Below are positions 8,360 to 16,115 of a stretch of 33,294 nucleotides of DNA, piece by piece. The notes beneath the pieces are model-generated. The model did not search any database. It saw nothing but the letters and a program-made list of their open reading frames with translations, and had not been told where the DNA came from. The stretch spans positions 1 to 33,294 of the forward strand of contig NZ_SLWA01000015.1 in NCBI RefSeq assembly GCF_004345565.1, read 5' to 3'. The position numbers and the translations under genes are program-made. Each line of letters begins with the position of its first letter. Positions within the stretch are counted from its first letter, which is position 1. The DNA comes from Flavobacterium circumlabens (GTDB lineage: Bacteria > Bacteroidota > Bacteroidia > Flavobacteriales > Flavobacteriaceae).

Positions 8360-8394
8360 AAACCTTTTTTGTCTAAACAGTACCTTGCAAAAAA
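8360..8394. repeat. imperfect direct repeat, copy 2
   Basis: Second copy of the element at 7504-7539: AAACCTTTTTT, then GTCT, then AAACAG and ACCTTGCAAAAAA. It lies between the methyltransferase start and the end of the HTH gene. Confidence 0.65.
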
Positions 8395-8401
8395 ATACTT
8401 T

Positions 8402-8875
8402 TTATACTTCTACCAGATTACGGTAATCGAATTTTTTGTAATATTCTACGTTTGCTTTTTCTTTATTGAGTTCGATCAGCTCATTCTTAACTTCAACTCT
8501 ATACCATTGTTCCGGCTTTGTATGAGAGAATGTACTTAGTTTTAGAACTAATTTTGCATTTAGTTTTCTTTCTCCGGAAAGATATTTATGGAGATTGCTA
8601 TCGCGCATTTCAAAATAGTCAGCCAATTCTTTCTTAGTCAGATTAAGTGCTTTTAGGTACATCTTGACAAAGTCAAGAATTTTTAGAACTTCCGTACTAT
8701 CGCTTTCACTTTGAATATAGTCTTCTAATTTATATTGAATAGAAAGTAATTGATTAGTCAATACTCGTTCTTTGGATTGTTTGGCAGCATGAGATGAGAT
8801 AATTTTTTTTAAATCCCCTTTCTTTTTATCATTCCAAATATCTTCAACTTGAATTTCTTTATTTTTCATATCCAT
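8402..8875 (-). CDS. HTH (Xre-type) antitoxin-like protein
   Basis: A 157-residue protein with a helix-turn-helix in its second half: LTKKELADYFEMRDSNLHKY (about residues 98-117), then LSGERKLNAKLVLKLSTF, the pattern of HigA/Xre antitoxins. The N-terminal half is helical and charged, a possible toxin-binding arm. The preceding GNAT-like gene's stop and this start share a base (TAATG), so translation is coupled. The palindrome upstream of the operon at 9424-9448 is its likely operator. The toxin-first order resembles higBA-type modules. The HTH assignment is good; the antitoxin role is inferred. Confidence 0.7.
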   Translation of the reverse strand: MDMKNKEIQVEDIWNDKKKGDLKKIISSHAAKQSKERVLTNQLLSIQYKLEDYIQSESDSTEVLKILDFVKMYLKALNLTKKELADYFEMRDSNLHKYLSGERKLNAKLVLKLSTFSHTKPEQWYRVEVKNELIELNKEKANVEYYKKFDYRNLVEV

Positions 8876-9387
8876 TAATTTAAAAATTCATCAATTAACT
8901 TTTGTCCCCCTTCAGGTGGTATAATCATAGTGGTTTCACCATACCTAAAAGCATTATACTTTGTTGAATATAAAGCCATTAATTTTATTTCATCTGCTTT
9001 ATCTTCCTCCATGACATCAAATGCTAAATAGCCTAGATAATCGCCTTTCCCGTTTTTAAAACTCAACCTACAGGCAAATGCAATTAAACAACCTGCTACA
9101 TTTTCATATTCTTTATTCTTACCTTTATTATGAGGTGCTACTTCAACAAACGCCATATAAGGTTCAACCTTCTTTTTCATTTCGAAAATCAAACATCCTT
9201 CAATTTTATCAGGTGTTTCTTCGCATACCAAAACATAGGTTTCAAAGCCATTGCCTTTGGAGTGGTTTCTAAAATTAAATCTCCATCCATCAGTCATTGA
9301 CGGAAGGTTTGCCTTTATTATTTTTGAATCTGAAATTTTAGCATCTACTAAATTATTTCCTGCGATCTTTAATATTTTTACATCCAT
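8875..9387 (-). CDS. GNAT-like acetyltransferase domain protein, candidate toxin
   Basis: A 170-residue protein resembling an N-acetyltransferase fold. The strand CLIFEMKKKVEPYMAFVEVAP (about residues 64-84) corresponds to GNAT beta 4. HNKGKNKEYENVAGCLIAFA (85-104) corresponds to the acetyl-CoA pyrophosphate loop region and helix 3. SFKNGKGDYLGYLAFDV follows as beta 5. The Q/RxxGxG/A loop is not canonical, so cofactor binding is uncertain. It is the first gene of a two-gene operon with an Xre-type HTH protein. Such pairs often act as toxin-antitoxin modules, where acetylating toxins modify aminoacyl-tRNA, but the substrate here is unknown. The ATG lies 25 bp after a TATATTTG box. Confidence 0.6.
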   Translation of the reverse strand: MDVKILKIAGNNLVDAKISDSKIIKANLPSMTDGWRFNFRNHSKGNGFETYVLVCEETPDKIEGCLIFEMKKKVEPYMAFVEVAPHNKGKNKEYENVAGCLIAFACRLSFKNGKGDYLGYLAFDVMEEDKADEIKLMALYSTKYNAFRYGETTMIIPPEGGQKLIDEFLN

Positions 9388-9411
9388 CGTACGCTACTAA
9401 AATTCATTACA

Positions 9412-9419
9412 CAAATATA
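9412..9419 (-). promoter_or_regulatory. Bacteroidota -7 box for the GNAT/HTH operon
   Basis: TATATTTG on the minus strand matches the Bacteroidota TAnnTTTG -7 consensus and lies about 25 bp before the GNAT start codon. The -33 region falls inside the palindrome at 9424-9448. Confidence 0.6.
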
Positions 9420-9423
9420 CTTA

Positions 9424-9448
9424 AAAATTATACATATTGTATAATTTT
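9424..9448. promoter_or_regulatory. operator-like inverted repeat of the GNAT/HTH operon
   Basis: Perfect 10-bp arms AAAATTATAC and GTATAATTTT with a 5-bp spacer cover the region just upstream of the -7 box. This is the expected place for an autoregulatory antitoxin site. Confidence 0.65.
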
Positions 9449-9467
9449 AACCTTTATTTTTATTGCT

Positions 9468-10337
9468 TCAAATGCTTGGAAAATACCGGTTAATCATTTC
9501 CCGCTGCTGTGAGCTGTTCACTTTAATGTATTTTTCAGTTGTTCCTGGCCATTTATGCCCTGCGAGTTCCTGAGCCTGTTCCAAAGGAATCTTTTTTTCA
9601 TTGAGCCAGTTGCAGATCACGCTCATACGGATGGATTGCGGATTGAGTTTCCGATCAGGAAACAATGCCCTGAGCGGGTCAATCATGGCATGGATGCTAT
9701 CTACTGTAATAGGCTTGCCAAGTTTTGTGATAATGAGTTTTTCGGTCTTGCATCGCAGCATTTCTGTTCGAGTTTCGTTAATATAGTTGGAGAATAAGAT
9801 CATCTGCTTGGATACCAGTTCCAGCGTTCGCTTATTTAAGGCTGCGGAAGCCTTGATGTAAACTGTCCCATTTTCCAAGTCGATATCCTTAACAGTAAGC
9901 CTTATGATTTCATCGCTAGTAAGTCCCTGATAAATCAAGAGTGATAATATAACATTGTTTCTGACGTCCAAATGCTTGTAGCGGTTTTCGCGCTGCATGA
10001 GCAGCTGTAGTTCCTGGCTGCTGAACAAGTCCTGAACCTGTATCGCCTGATTGCTGTTTACCTTAATATTCAAGCGTTTGCATGGATGGTCGTTTCTGTA
10101 GCCGCTCATAACCAGATAATCATAATATTTTTTGATTGCTGATAAAATGACAACCCGATACTTACTGTTGGACTGCTGCAGGCTGATTTCATCCATATAC
10201 TTGACAACATTCTGGTACTTGTATCGTTTTGCTTTGGGATTTAATTTTAAAAAGTGATTGATGGCAAACAAATAGCTTGATACTGTCTGTCTGCTGTAAT
10301 TTTGGAGCAGGAACTGCTCTAATGTCTGTTTTGCCAT
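9468..10337 (-). CDS. atypical tyrosine recombinase (catalytic residues missing)
   Basis: A 289-residue protein with the two-domain layout of tyrosine recombinases: SAM-like core-binding N-terminus (residues 1-95) and catalytic C-terminus. Box I reads YQGLTSDEI, with Thr where the catalytic Arg is normal. Box II reads SIRMSVICNWL, keeping one Arg but losing both histidines. The last motif AGHKWPGTTEKY keeps His and the Tyr nucleophile. So two to three of the six active-site residues are absent. It begins 11 bp after the canonical recombinase upstream and so is cotranscribed. It may work as a non-catalytic or specialised partner. Similar R-less recombinases are common in Bacteroidota. Confidence 0.8.
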   Translation of the reverse strand: MAKQTLEQFLLQNYSRQTVSSYLFAINHFLKLNPKAKRYKYQNVVKYMDEISLQQSNSKYRVVILSAIKKYYDYLVMSGYRNDHPCKRLNIKVNSNQAIQVQDLFSSQELQLLMQRENRYKHLDVRNNVILSLLIYQGLTSDEIIRLTVKDIDLENGTVYIKASAALNKRTLELVSKQMILFSNYINETRTEMLRCKTEKLIITKLGKPITVDSIHAMIDPLRALFPDRKLNPQSIRMSVICNWLNEKKIPLEQAQELAGHKWPGTTEKYIKVNSSQQREMINRYFPSI

Positions 10338-10348
10338 AAGCCAATTAT

Positions 10349-11263
10349 TTAAAAGGTTATCAATTTTCGCTTCTTGTTTTTGATGGCATAGATATAAGTT
10401 GTATTGATATCCGAATGCCCTAGAAAATTTCTTATAAAATCAATCCCTGCGTTATTCTCAGCCAGATGGTGTGCAATACTGTGGCGCAGGCAATGCAGGG
10501 TAATATCCTTTTGAATCAGTTCGTATTTCCCAGTCTGCTCAATCATTTTTTTTAGTATCTCATTCAGGTTCTCGCCACTGGCACGCTTGCCTTTGCTGTT
10601 GATAAAAAAAGCCTCTTCTATTTGGCTTTTTCCCACCAGCTTTAAATTGCGTTCGTTCTGTATATAGTTTTTCAGGTATTTGACAACCGTATCGCTCATA
10701 GGGACTTCCCGTCTTTTGCTTCCTTTTCCGCTTTTGACAATGAGCATTCCGATGTTTAACTGTATGTCCCTTAAATTCAGTACGCTTATTTCTGAACGGC
10801 GAAGGCCGCACCCATAGGCAACGGACAGTAAAGCCTTTTCCATGTCATTCTCGCAGTACTGGTACACTATTTTTACCTCTTCAACGCTCAGGATATTTCG
10901 GGGCTTCTGAATACCCCCGCTATAGGCAGGGATATAATACCCGTTTTCAATTTCCCTGTTTTCCATAAGGTTCAAAAGGAAGAGCCCCTGTACAAAAAGA
11001 TGAAACTTGATGGTTTTTTGCGACAGTGTTCCTTCGCCACGCAGTTTGGGTCTTGCAATGAGATATTCAAAATACTTTATTGATTCTTTAGAACTCACGT
11101 CCCTAATTTTAGTGATTCCTGTCTCTTCCAGCCATGCCAAAAATTCCGTCAAGGCATTTTGATACATGCGCCCTTTTCCTGATTTGTAATTCCTCACTTT
11201 TACAAAGCTGTCAAAACTCTTGGCAAGCTTTTGAAAATCCGGTGTTTGTATGGTCTTTTTCAT
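10349..11263 (-). CDS. tyrosine recombinase/integrase (XerD-like)
   Basis: From the ATG at 11263 this is a 304-residue integrase with a complete active site: box I YGCGLRRSE, box II HCLRHSIAHHL, then FLGHSDINTTYIY with His and the Tyr nucleophile. The N-terminus (FVKVRNYKSGKGRMYQNAL) is a SAM-like DNA-binding domain. The frame stays open back to an ATG at 11395, but that stretch encodes an implausible Cys/Pro/Trp-rich leader across an inverted repeat, so I prefer 11263. It is in the operon with the toprim/ATPase genes and the atypical recombinase, and probably integrates and excises the local mobile unit. Confidence 0.85.
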   Translation of the reverse strand: MKKTIQTPDFQKLAKSFDSFVKVRNYKSGKGRMYQNALTEFLAWLEETGITKIRDVSSKESIKYFEYLIARPKLRGEGTLSQKTIKFHLFVQGLFLLNLMENREIENGYYIPAYSGGIQKPRNILSVEEVKIVYQYCENDMEKALLSVAYGCGLRRSEISVLNLRDIQLNIGMLIVKSGKGSKRREVPMSDTVVKYLKNYIQNERNLKLVGKSQIEEAFFINSKGKRASGENLNEILKKMIEQTGKYELIQKDITLHCLRHSIAHHLAENNAGIDFIRNFLGHSDINTTYIYAIKNKKRKLITF

Positions 11264-11317
11264 TTTTTTTGTGCTGTTAAATTGTTCTTTTTTTAAACGG
11301 TCGCTTGCGCACTCCGT

Positions 11318-11393
11318 GGAACGCGGAACGCCAGTATCGTATTGCCAGTATTTGCAGGGGCTCCAGTGTTCCGCTGGCGTTCCGGGGCGTTCC
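11318..11393. repeat. G+C-rich inverted repeat before the integrase gene
   Basis: Left arm GGAACGC-GGAACGCCAG (11318-11334) pairs with CTGGCGTTCC (11374-11383) and GCGTTCC (11387-11393). Between the arms is an 8-bp direct repeat GCCAGTAT (11330 and 11344). Its base composition contrasts with the surrounding DNA. Candidate recombinase binding site or mRNA hairpin. Confidence 0.6.
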
Positions 11394-11406
11394 ATTTTTC
11401 TTGTTT

Positions 11407-13077
11407 TTAAAACGTTTCAAGTTGCTTGTTCATATCTTTCTTTATCCTGTCTTTTAGTTTTTCCATATTGTCCCAATAGCCCACTACGTATTTAAAACCC
11501 CTGTTTACAGAACCTTCAATTGCCTGAATGTATTCGAGTTCCTGTAATAACTGCATGTATCGGAATGCCGATGTCTTGCTGATATTAAGCTTGTGGCGAA
11601 TCTCCCTGATGGTAAAACGGTGTGTTGAACCATTTTTTTGACTTTTTACATAGCCTTTGAGGTTTTCAAAAAATTGCCTTGTGCTTTTGTCAAGTTCATC
11701 CACTTTGATGATGATGGAATTGAAGAATATATCCACAGCAAAGCGAACATCCTCTTTGGTGGCAATCAGCCTGCCTTGTGCATCGGTTTTTCGCTGGTAC
11801 TGGTGCAGGATGGCAATCTGTGATACAAAATTCTGGAACTGGCTGTTAAGCCGTCTGAGCATCTTGGCTTCAAGGGGAAGCATAAGTTTATCAGCAAATG
11901 GATTCACCACTTCGTAGGATTTCAGAACCCGTATGGCATTTCGAAGCAGCTGTGTTGCCTGCTGCTGATTCTCACTGTTGCTTTTCCCTGCGATTTTCCT
12001 ATTTTGAATCTCTATAATCCGCATCGTCTGTGCCTGGCTTTCATCCACGCCCAAGATCACCGAACGGCTCATATTGTCATAATATACCTCAGCTTTGGTC
12101 GTTGTGGTAAGGCTCGCAAAGTGCGCCTGTACTTGTTTCATCCTTCCTCTGTTGTTTCCGAAGATATCCTTGACTACGGTGGAACTGGTTAAGAATTTGG
12201 CAGACTGCATTTCCCGAAAGGCATACTGCGCCTCTTCGTCGAGACCGTCAAAATCCTGAATCACGATCAGTTTATTGATTAGTTCCTTATCCCTGTAATG
12301 GTACAGCGACTTGCTGGTAATGCGGGTCATGTTCATTACATCTTCCTGTGGCATGCACTGGGCAATCCCATTAATCAGGTGGCTTTTTCCCTCACCGCTT
12401 GATCCCTGCACCAGCCCGTGCATGAGGTATGGCATTTTATAGCTTGAAGCCAGTACAAAAAGCAACAGCCTGTTTTCCTCTTCCCCGACAATGCCATTCT
12501 GTTCCAAAAGGGCATTGATATTTTCCAAAAGATTAGGTTTGGAGAGAAAAGCAATTGCTTTTTCATGTGCCTGCGGTGTGAGTTCCTTTTGGGAATACTT
12601 ATCGGTAACGGGGTTTATTTCCGCTTCAAAAAGCAAATCGCGATGCTGTTCCAATAAATCCGTGAGCTGTACCAAATCCGTTTCCAATTCCTGATAATCA
12701 AAACCCTGTTTCTCGGAAAGTTCCGTACACTGGTTCTGTACGTTTCCAAAATCAAACAGGTCTACTTTAAGGCGGTGCTTCTTCTGTGTGCTGGTTTCCA
12801 CAATTTGAAGCGATACCCGTAGGTTTCCTAAATCCATAGGGAGGTTGCCTACGACATAAAATGTTCCGGTTATTCCCTTGTAACTGATTTTGTAATCATT
12901 GTGCACCTGCAAGGCGACACCTGGTTTTTCAGTTTCCACATTTTTAAAAAGTTTCAGTATTCCGTCCGTTCCATAATTGACCCACATGTCATTTAGACTG
13001 TGTCCTTCTGGCAATTCCACAATTGACAGGGGCACATCGGGTCTTAGCTGCTGCATTTGTAATCTGATCTTCTCCAT
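11407..13077 (-). CDS. P-loop ATPase with toprim remnant, primase/helicase-type element protein
   Basis: A 556-residue protein. Its first 35 residues (RPDVPLSIVELPEGHSLND) are the end of a toprim domain. A Walker A motif, GSSGEGKSHLINGI, lies near residue 224; LIVIQDFDGL about 50 residues later is Walker B-like. TTTTKAEVYYDN and RSVILGVDES resemble sensor motifs of viral/plasmid replicative ATPases. The C-terminus (HRFTIREIRHKLNISKTSAF) is a winged-helix DNA-binding domain. It probably acts in replication of the mobile element. The preceding 188-codon frame holds the rest of the toprim domain, so both appear to come from one gene now split near the toprim DxD motif. Confidence 0.65.
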   Translation of the reverse strand: MEKIRLQMQQLRPDVPLSIVELPEGHSLNDMWVNYGTDGILKLFKNVETEKPGVALQVHNDYKISYKGITGTFYVVGNLPMDLGNLRVSLQIVETSTQKKHRLKVDLFDFGNVQNQCTELSEKQGFDYQELETDLVQLTDLLEQHRDLLFEAEINPVTDKYSQKELTPQAHEKAIAFLSKPNLLENINALLEQNGIVGEEENRLLLFVLASSYKMPYLMHGLVQGSSGEGKSHLINGIAQCMPQEDVMNMTRITSKSLYHYRDKELINKLIVIQDFDGLDEEAQYAFREMQSAKFLTSSTVVKDIFGNNRGRMKQVQAHFASLTTTTKAEVYYDNMSRSVILGVDESQAQTMRIIEIQNRKIAGKSNSENQQQATQLLRNAIRVLKSYEVVNPFADKLMLPLEAKMLRRLNSQFQNFVSQIAILHQYQRKTDAQGRLIATKEDVRFAVDIFFNSIIIKVDELDKSTRQFFENLKGYVKSQKNGSTHRFTIREIRHKLNISKTSAFRYMQLLQELEYIQAIEGSVNRGFKYVVGYWDNMEKLKDRIKKDMNKQLETF

Positions 13078-13081
13078 AGTC

Positions 13082-13648
13082 TTACCGCTTTATCATTATT
13101 ATTGCTTCTAATTCATGTAATGCTTTGATAGCTTCCTGATGCTGTGGCAATAGTTCCCCGTCATGCAGCGATATGACTGCTTCCCTTTGGTCAAGTACCT
13201 TGCTTTGAAGCAGGGTAGCACAGTCGATAACAGACCAGACGATATAAAGCCGCTTGGTCAGCGGATGCGGGTAGGCGGGATAAATGCCTTTATCATTCAG
13301 GAATTCTTCTTTTGGTGAGTCAAGGTCAAACCGCAGGGCAAAAAAATTAACAATCGTATTGTCTTTGTCCAGCAGTGGAAAAATAAGCCCGTAACGTCCA
13401 AAAACGGTATAGGAGATCATTTCGGTCTCCCATCTGACCGGGGCGTAACTTTTGGTTAGCAGTCCCAGACTTTCAAACTCATCTTTTACCTTTTGCGGTT
13501 TGCGGTGATGGAACTGCCCGGAGTTAAAGCCTATCCTGAGTTCAGAATAATCCAATCCGATACCCCTGAGGTATGCATTGGGCTTTAGAGCCTTCGCACT
13601 TCGTATTCCCGTTTCAAATGACCGGAAAAGGCCTTCTAAATTTTTCAT
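13082..13648 (-). CDS. N-terminal part of toprim-type primase-like protein (split gene)
   Basis: A 188-residue product. GRYGLIFPLLDKDNTIVNFFALRF (about residues 88-111) and RLYIVWSVIDCATLLQSK (about 128-145) match the start of the toprim fold of DnaG-like primases, where the second normally reads LYLCEGxxDAL; here the Glu is replaced. The frame ends at EAIIMIKR, just where the DxD motif should be. In another frame the same DNA reads NNDKAV, resembling that motif, and the downstream ORF supplies the rest. No CHC2 zinc finger is present. The gap to the downstream gene is only 4 bp. A frameshifted gene is the simplest reading; a two-gene arrangement is the alternative. Confidence 0.5.
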   Translation of the reverse strand: MKNLEGLFRSFETGIRSAKALKPNAYLRGIGLDYSELRIGFNSGQFHHRKPQKVKDEFESLGLLTKSYAPVRWETEMISYTVFGRYGLIFPLLDKDNTIVNFFALRFDLDSPKEEFLNDKGIYPAYPHPLTKRLYIVWSVIDCATLLQSKVLDQREAVISLHDGELLPQHQEAIKALHELEAIIMIKR

Positions 13649-14275
13649 AAATATTTAATGGTTTTCCATTATTTTCAGGACGTAAGGTGGCCTGTAGCCG
13701 TTACAGGACTCTGCTATTTTAGGGAAGGTATAAAGGGAATTATTTGAGTAGAAACTTTGACAATCTGTATCGCGGTTATCAAAACTTAATTAATAGCAAT
13801 TCCAGTAGTAGGAAATCATTCTTCTTTCTTCACCAGCCCTCTAAACAGTGAAAGTCCATTTTTAGATGGTCTTTTTAATCCGTTTATTTATCTTCTGACA
13901 AATATAAAAATGCATTTTCGAAGTTATCCAGACAGTGGTGTTGCTGGCGCCATTTGTCTTCTAATGGCGTTATGTTTAAGACAATTTAATTTTCAGAAGC
14001 TAGTAAAATCAATAAAACTAGAAAATAGGCTATCGCCAAAAGTGAAAAATGAACAGGGATAGCAAGCTTTATTAAATTCTTAAGAATGGGAAATTGCGGG
14101 TGGAGACCTGATCTTATAAATTAAAGATTTGCGGTGGAACATAAATAAAAATTGTATTTTTGTTTAATACACGGCAAGTACGCAATAGATTGTACCGTAC
14201 CGAACTAATTGAAGTTGTATCTTACAATTACGGACTTGTTTTTTACCCGTTAGATTTTTTTGACAGAATTTTGAA
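13649..14275. other. gene-poor interval
   Basis: About 625 bp without a convincing gene. It holds an inverted repeat CGCCATT/AATGGCG (13948-13954 and 13963-13969, 8-nt loop) and a minus-strand TATATTTG at 13899-13906, a possible -7 box for the toprim operon with a leader of about 250 nt. Short frames here look random. Confidence 0.5.
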
Positions 14276-14283
14276 TATCTTTG
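14276..14283 (+). promoter_or_regulatory. -7 box of HTH gene
   Basis: TATCTTTG matches the TAnnTTTG consensus and ends only 4 bp before the start codon at 14288, so the transcript may be leaderless or nearly so. The -33 element is not clear. Confidence 0.4.
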
Positions 14284-14287
14284 AATT

Positions 14288-14689
14288 ATGGAAACAGCAA
14301 CAAAACCAAGGCACATTGGCAAAAATATTAGCCGTATTAGAGAACTTCGTGGAATGAAACAAGAAGCTTTAGCAGTTGCAATCGGCGTGAGCCAGCAATC
14401 GGTTTCTAGCATTGAGGCAAGTGAGTCAATTGATGATGAAAAATTACACGCAATTGCCAAAGTTTTGGGAGTAACAACAGAGGCTATTAAAAACTTTTCC
14501 GAGGAAGGTGTTATTAATTATTTTAATAGTTTCAACAATTTTAATGATAATTCTTCATTTAATAGTAATTGCACATTCAATCCCTTAGATAAACTTATGG
14601 AAGCTGTTGAAGAAAAAGAAAAGCTTTATGAACGTTTGCTGCAGGCAGAAAAAGATAAAGTAGCTCTTTTGGAGAAACTTCTTAAATAG
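14288..14689 (+). CDS. Xre-family transcriptional regulator
   Basis: A 133-residue regulator. An HTH_3 domain covers about residues 9-65: IGKNISRIRELRGMKQEALA, then VAIGVSQQSVSSIEASESID with the recognition helix. A low-complexity Asn/Phe/Ser stretch (residues 77-97) follows, then a helical, probably coiled-coil tail (MEAVEEKEKLYERLLQAEKD). This layout is common in stand-alone Bacteroidota regulators. The gene is monocistronic: a promoter box adjoins the ATG and a hairpin terminator follows 28 bp after the stop codon. Its targets are unknown; it could control the neighbouring mobile genes. Confidence 0.85.
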   Translation: METATKPRHIGKNISRIRELRGMKQEALAVAIGVSQQSVSSIEASESIDDEKLHAIAKVLGVTTEAIKNFSEEGVINYFNSFNNFNDNSSFNSNCTFNPLDKLMEAVEEKEKLYERLLQAEKDKVALLEKLLK

Positions 14690-14716
14690 ATTGTAAATAT
14701 TACTTTTATAGAATAT

Positions 14717-14739
14717 ATGGGCTACTTTTAAGTGCCCAT
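14717..14739. terminator. terminator after HTH gene
   Basis: ATGGGC-T-ACTT-TT-AAGT-GCCCAT forms a nearly perfect hairpin followed by a run of seven T. It also covers the 3' end of the converging 32-codon ORF. Confidence 0.85.
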
Positions 14740-14826
14740 TTTTTTGTTATGTGTCTCTATAACTGTTTGTTGTCCTTCTTTCAAAGGTGCAAAACTTTCT
14801 TGAATGTGTTCTGAAAGTGTTTTCAT
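14728..14826 (-). CDS. possible 32-residue small protein
   Basis: The frame begins MKTLSEHIQESFAPLK and ends MGT before a stop inside the shared terminator hairpin. MKTLSEHIxES is a familiar beginning of small Bacteroidota proteins. An upstream minus-strand TATATTTA resembles a -7 box. There is no conserved domain and it could be a gene remnant. Reported because it is below usual gene-calling length. Confidence 0.35.
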   Translation of the reverse strand: MKTLSEHIQESFAPLKEGQQTVIETHNKKMGT

Positions 14827-14920
14827 GATATCTTTATTTAAATAAATATAGTTTATATATAATTAAACAATTGTCCTCATTGCTACTAAATGATTTCAAA
14901 GATATAATCTGGTATATAAA

Positions 14921-16078
14921 TTATCTGAAATAAATTTTATCAAATTCTTCGATGGTCATATAACCTAAAAATGAATGTCTTCTCTTTTTATTATACCAGT
15001 TTTCAATGTATTCAGTTGCTTCCAACCTAATTTGTTTCCTTGGCAGGAGTTTATTTCCATTAATCAATTCAGTTTTAAAACAATTAAAAAAACTTTCCGA
15101 AACAGCATTGTCATTATGATTTTGTTTACGACTCATACTACGCTTAATAAATTTGTAAGTGTCTAATCTATTAGTAAAAATTTTATTAGCATACTGAACA
15201 CCCCTGTCAGAATGAAAGATCAAATCTTTAGTGATTTTCCTGTTATTGACCGCCATTTCCCAAGCGGATAAAGTAGTTGACTTAGTGCTCATTGTGTCGC
15301 TTAAACTCCATCCAATGATTTTTCTGTCAAATAAATCCATAATAATTGTAAGGTATAAAAAACCTCTTTTTGTTTGTATATATGTAATGTCCGAAACCCA
15401 AGCTTTAGAAGGCTCATCAACTCTAAACTCTCTATTTAGAACATTTGGAAACACATAATGATTATGAATTGAATCAGTTGTCGCCTTAAATTTTCTTTTG
15501 GCCTTTCTGCGCAGACCCAAAATTCTCATATAATTCGTTACTTGGGCGCTTTGTATTTTAAATCCTCTCCTTTGAAGTTCTTTAGTAATTTTCATACATC
15601 CGTATGTCTTTTTAAACTCATAAAATATAGATACGATTTCTTCTTTTAGTAAAATTATGCGAGATTCTGTATCGGTAAGCTCTTGTTTTTTTCTATTGTA
15701 ATATGTAGTTCTTGATACTTCTAGCGCATTACACATTTTTAAAATGGAAAAGTTATGCTTATTATCCTCAATGAATTGTTTAGTCATCAATTTTCCTTGA
15801 GCGACATATGTACTCCCACTTTTTAAAATTTCCAGTGTAAGTTCTGAATCTTTAACCTTCTTTTCAAGGTTTGTAATTATAGCTTGTTCAGGAATTAATT
15901 TTAAGTATCCAGTTCCGCAAAAACTTCCTTTTCCAAATTTTTCAAAGTCTTGTCGCCAGCGATACAAACAACTTGGAGTTATTCCCAGCTCCCTTTCAAT
16001 GCTTGCAATTTGCCTCTTACCTCTTTCATAACTTAACTTAACAGCATTCTCTTTGAAAGCGCGTTCATATGTTTTCAT
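14921..16078 (-). CDS. IS3-family transposase, fused single frame, intact
   Basis: A 385-residue transposase from ATG 16078 (a start at 16141 would add residues overlapping the upstream copy). The N-terminus has an HTH (QIASIERELGITPSCLYRWR) and a leucine-zipper-like helix as in OrfA. The rest is an rve integrase core as in OrfB. All catalytic residues are present: Asp in WVSDITYIQT, Asp in FHSDRGVQYAN, and Glu in NDNAVSESFFNCFKTELI. The C-terminus (NWYNKKRRHSFLGYMTIEEF) is complete. OrfA and OrfB are in one continuous frame, unlike most IS3 elements that need a -1 frameshift. Terminal inverted repeats could not be fixed by eye. Confidence 0.9.
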   Translation of the reverse strand: MKTYERAFKENAVKLSYERGKRQIASIERELGITPSCLYRWRQDFEKFGKGSFCGTGYLKLIPEQAIITNLEKKVKDSELTLEILKSGSTYVAQGKLMTKQFIEDNKHNFSILKMCNALEVSRTTYYNRKKQELTDTESRIILLKEEIVSIFYEFKKTYGCMKITKELQRRGFKIQSAQVTNYMRILGLRRKAKRKFKATTDSIHNHYVFPNVLNREFRVDEPSKAWVSDITYIQTKRGFLYLTIIMDLFDRKIIGWSLSDTMSTKSTTLSAWEMAVNNRKITKDLIFHSDRGVQYANKIFTNRLDTYKFIKRSMSRKQNHNDNAVSESFFNCFKTELINGNKLLPRKQIRLEATEYIENWYNKKRRHSFLGYMTIEEFDKIYFR

Positions 16079-16115
16079 AGCATAAAGTTTAATAATTTTC
16101 AGCACAGCAGTTTTT

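Noticed and set aside
11264..11395. N-terminal extension of the canonical integrase
   Set aside because: Codes for an odd Cys/Trp/Pro-rich stretch across an inverted repeat; the ATG at 11263 starts the recognisable protein.
14160..14357. 65-codon ORF overlapping the HTH gene start
   Set aside because: Lies in another frame over the promoter and first codons of a well-supported regulator.
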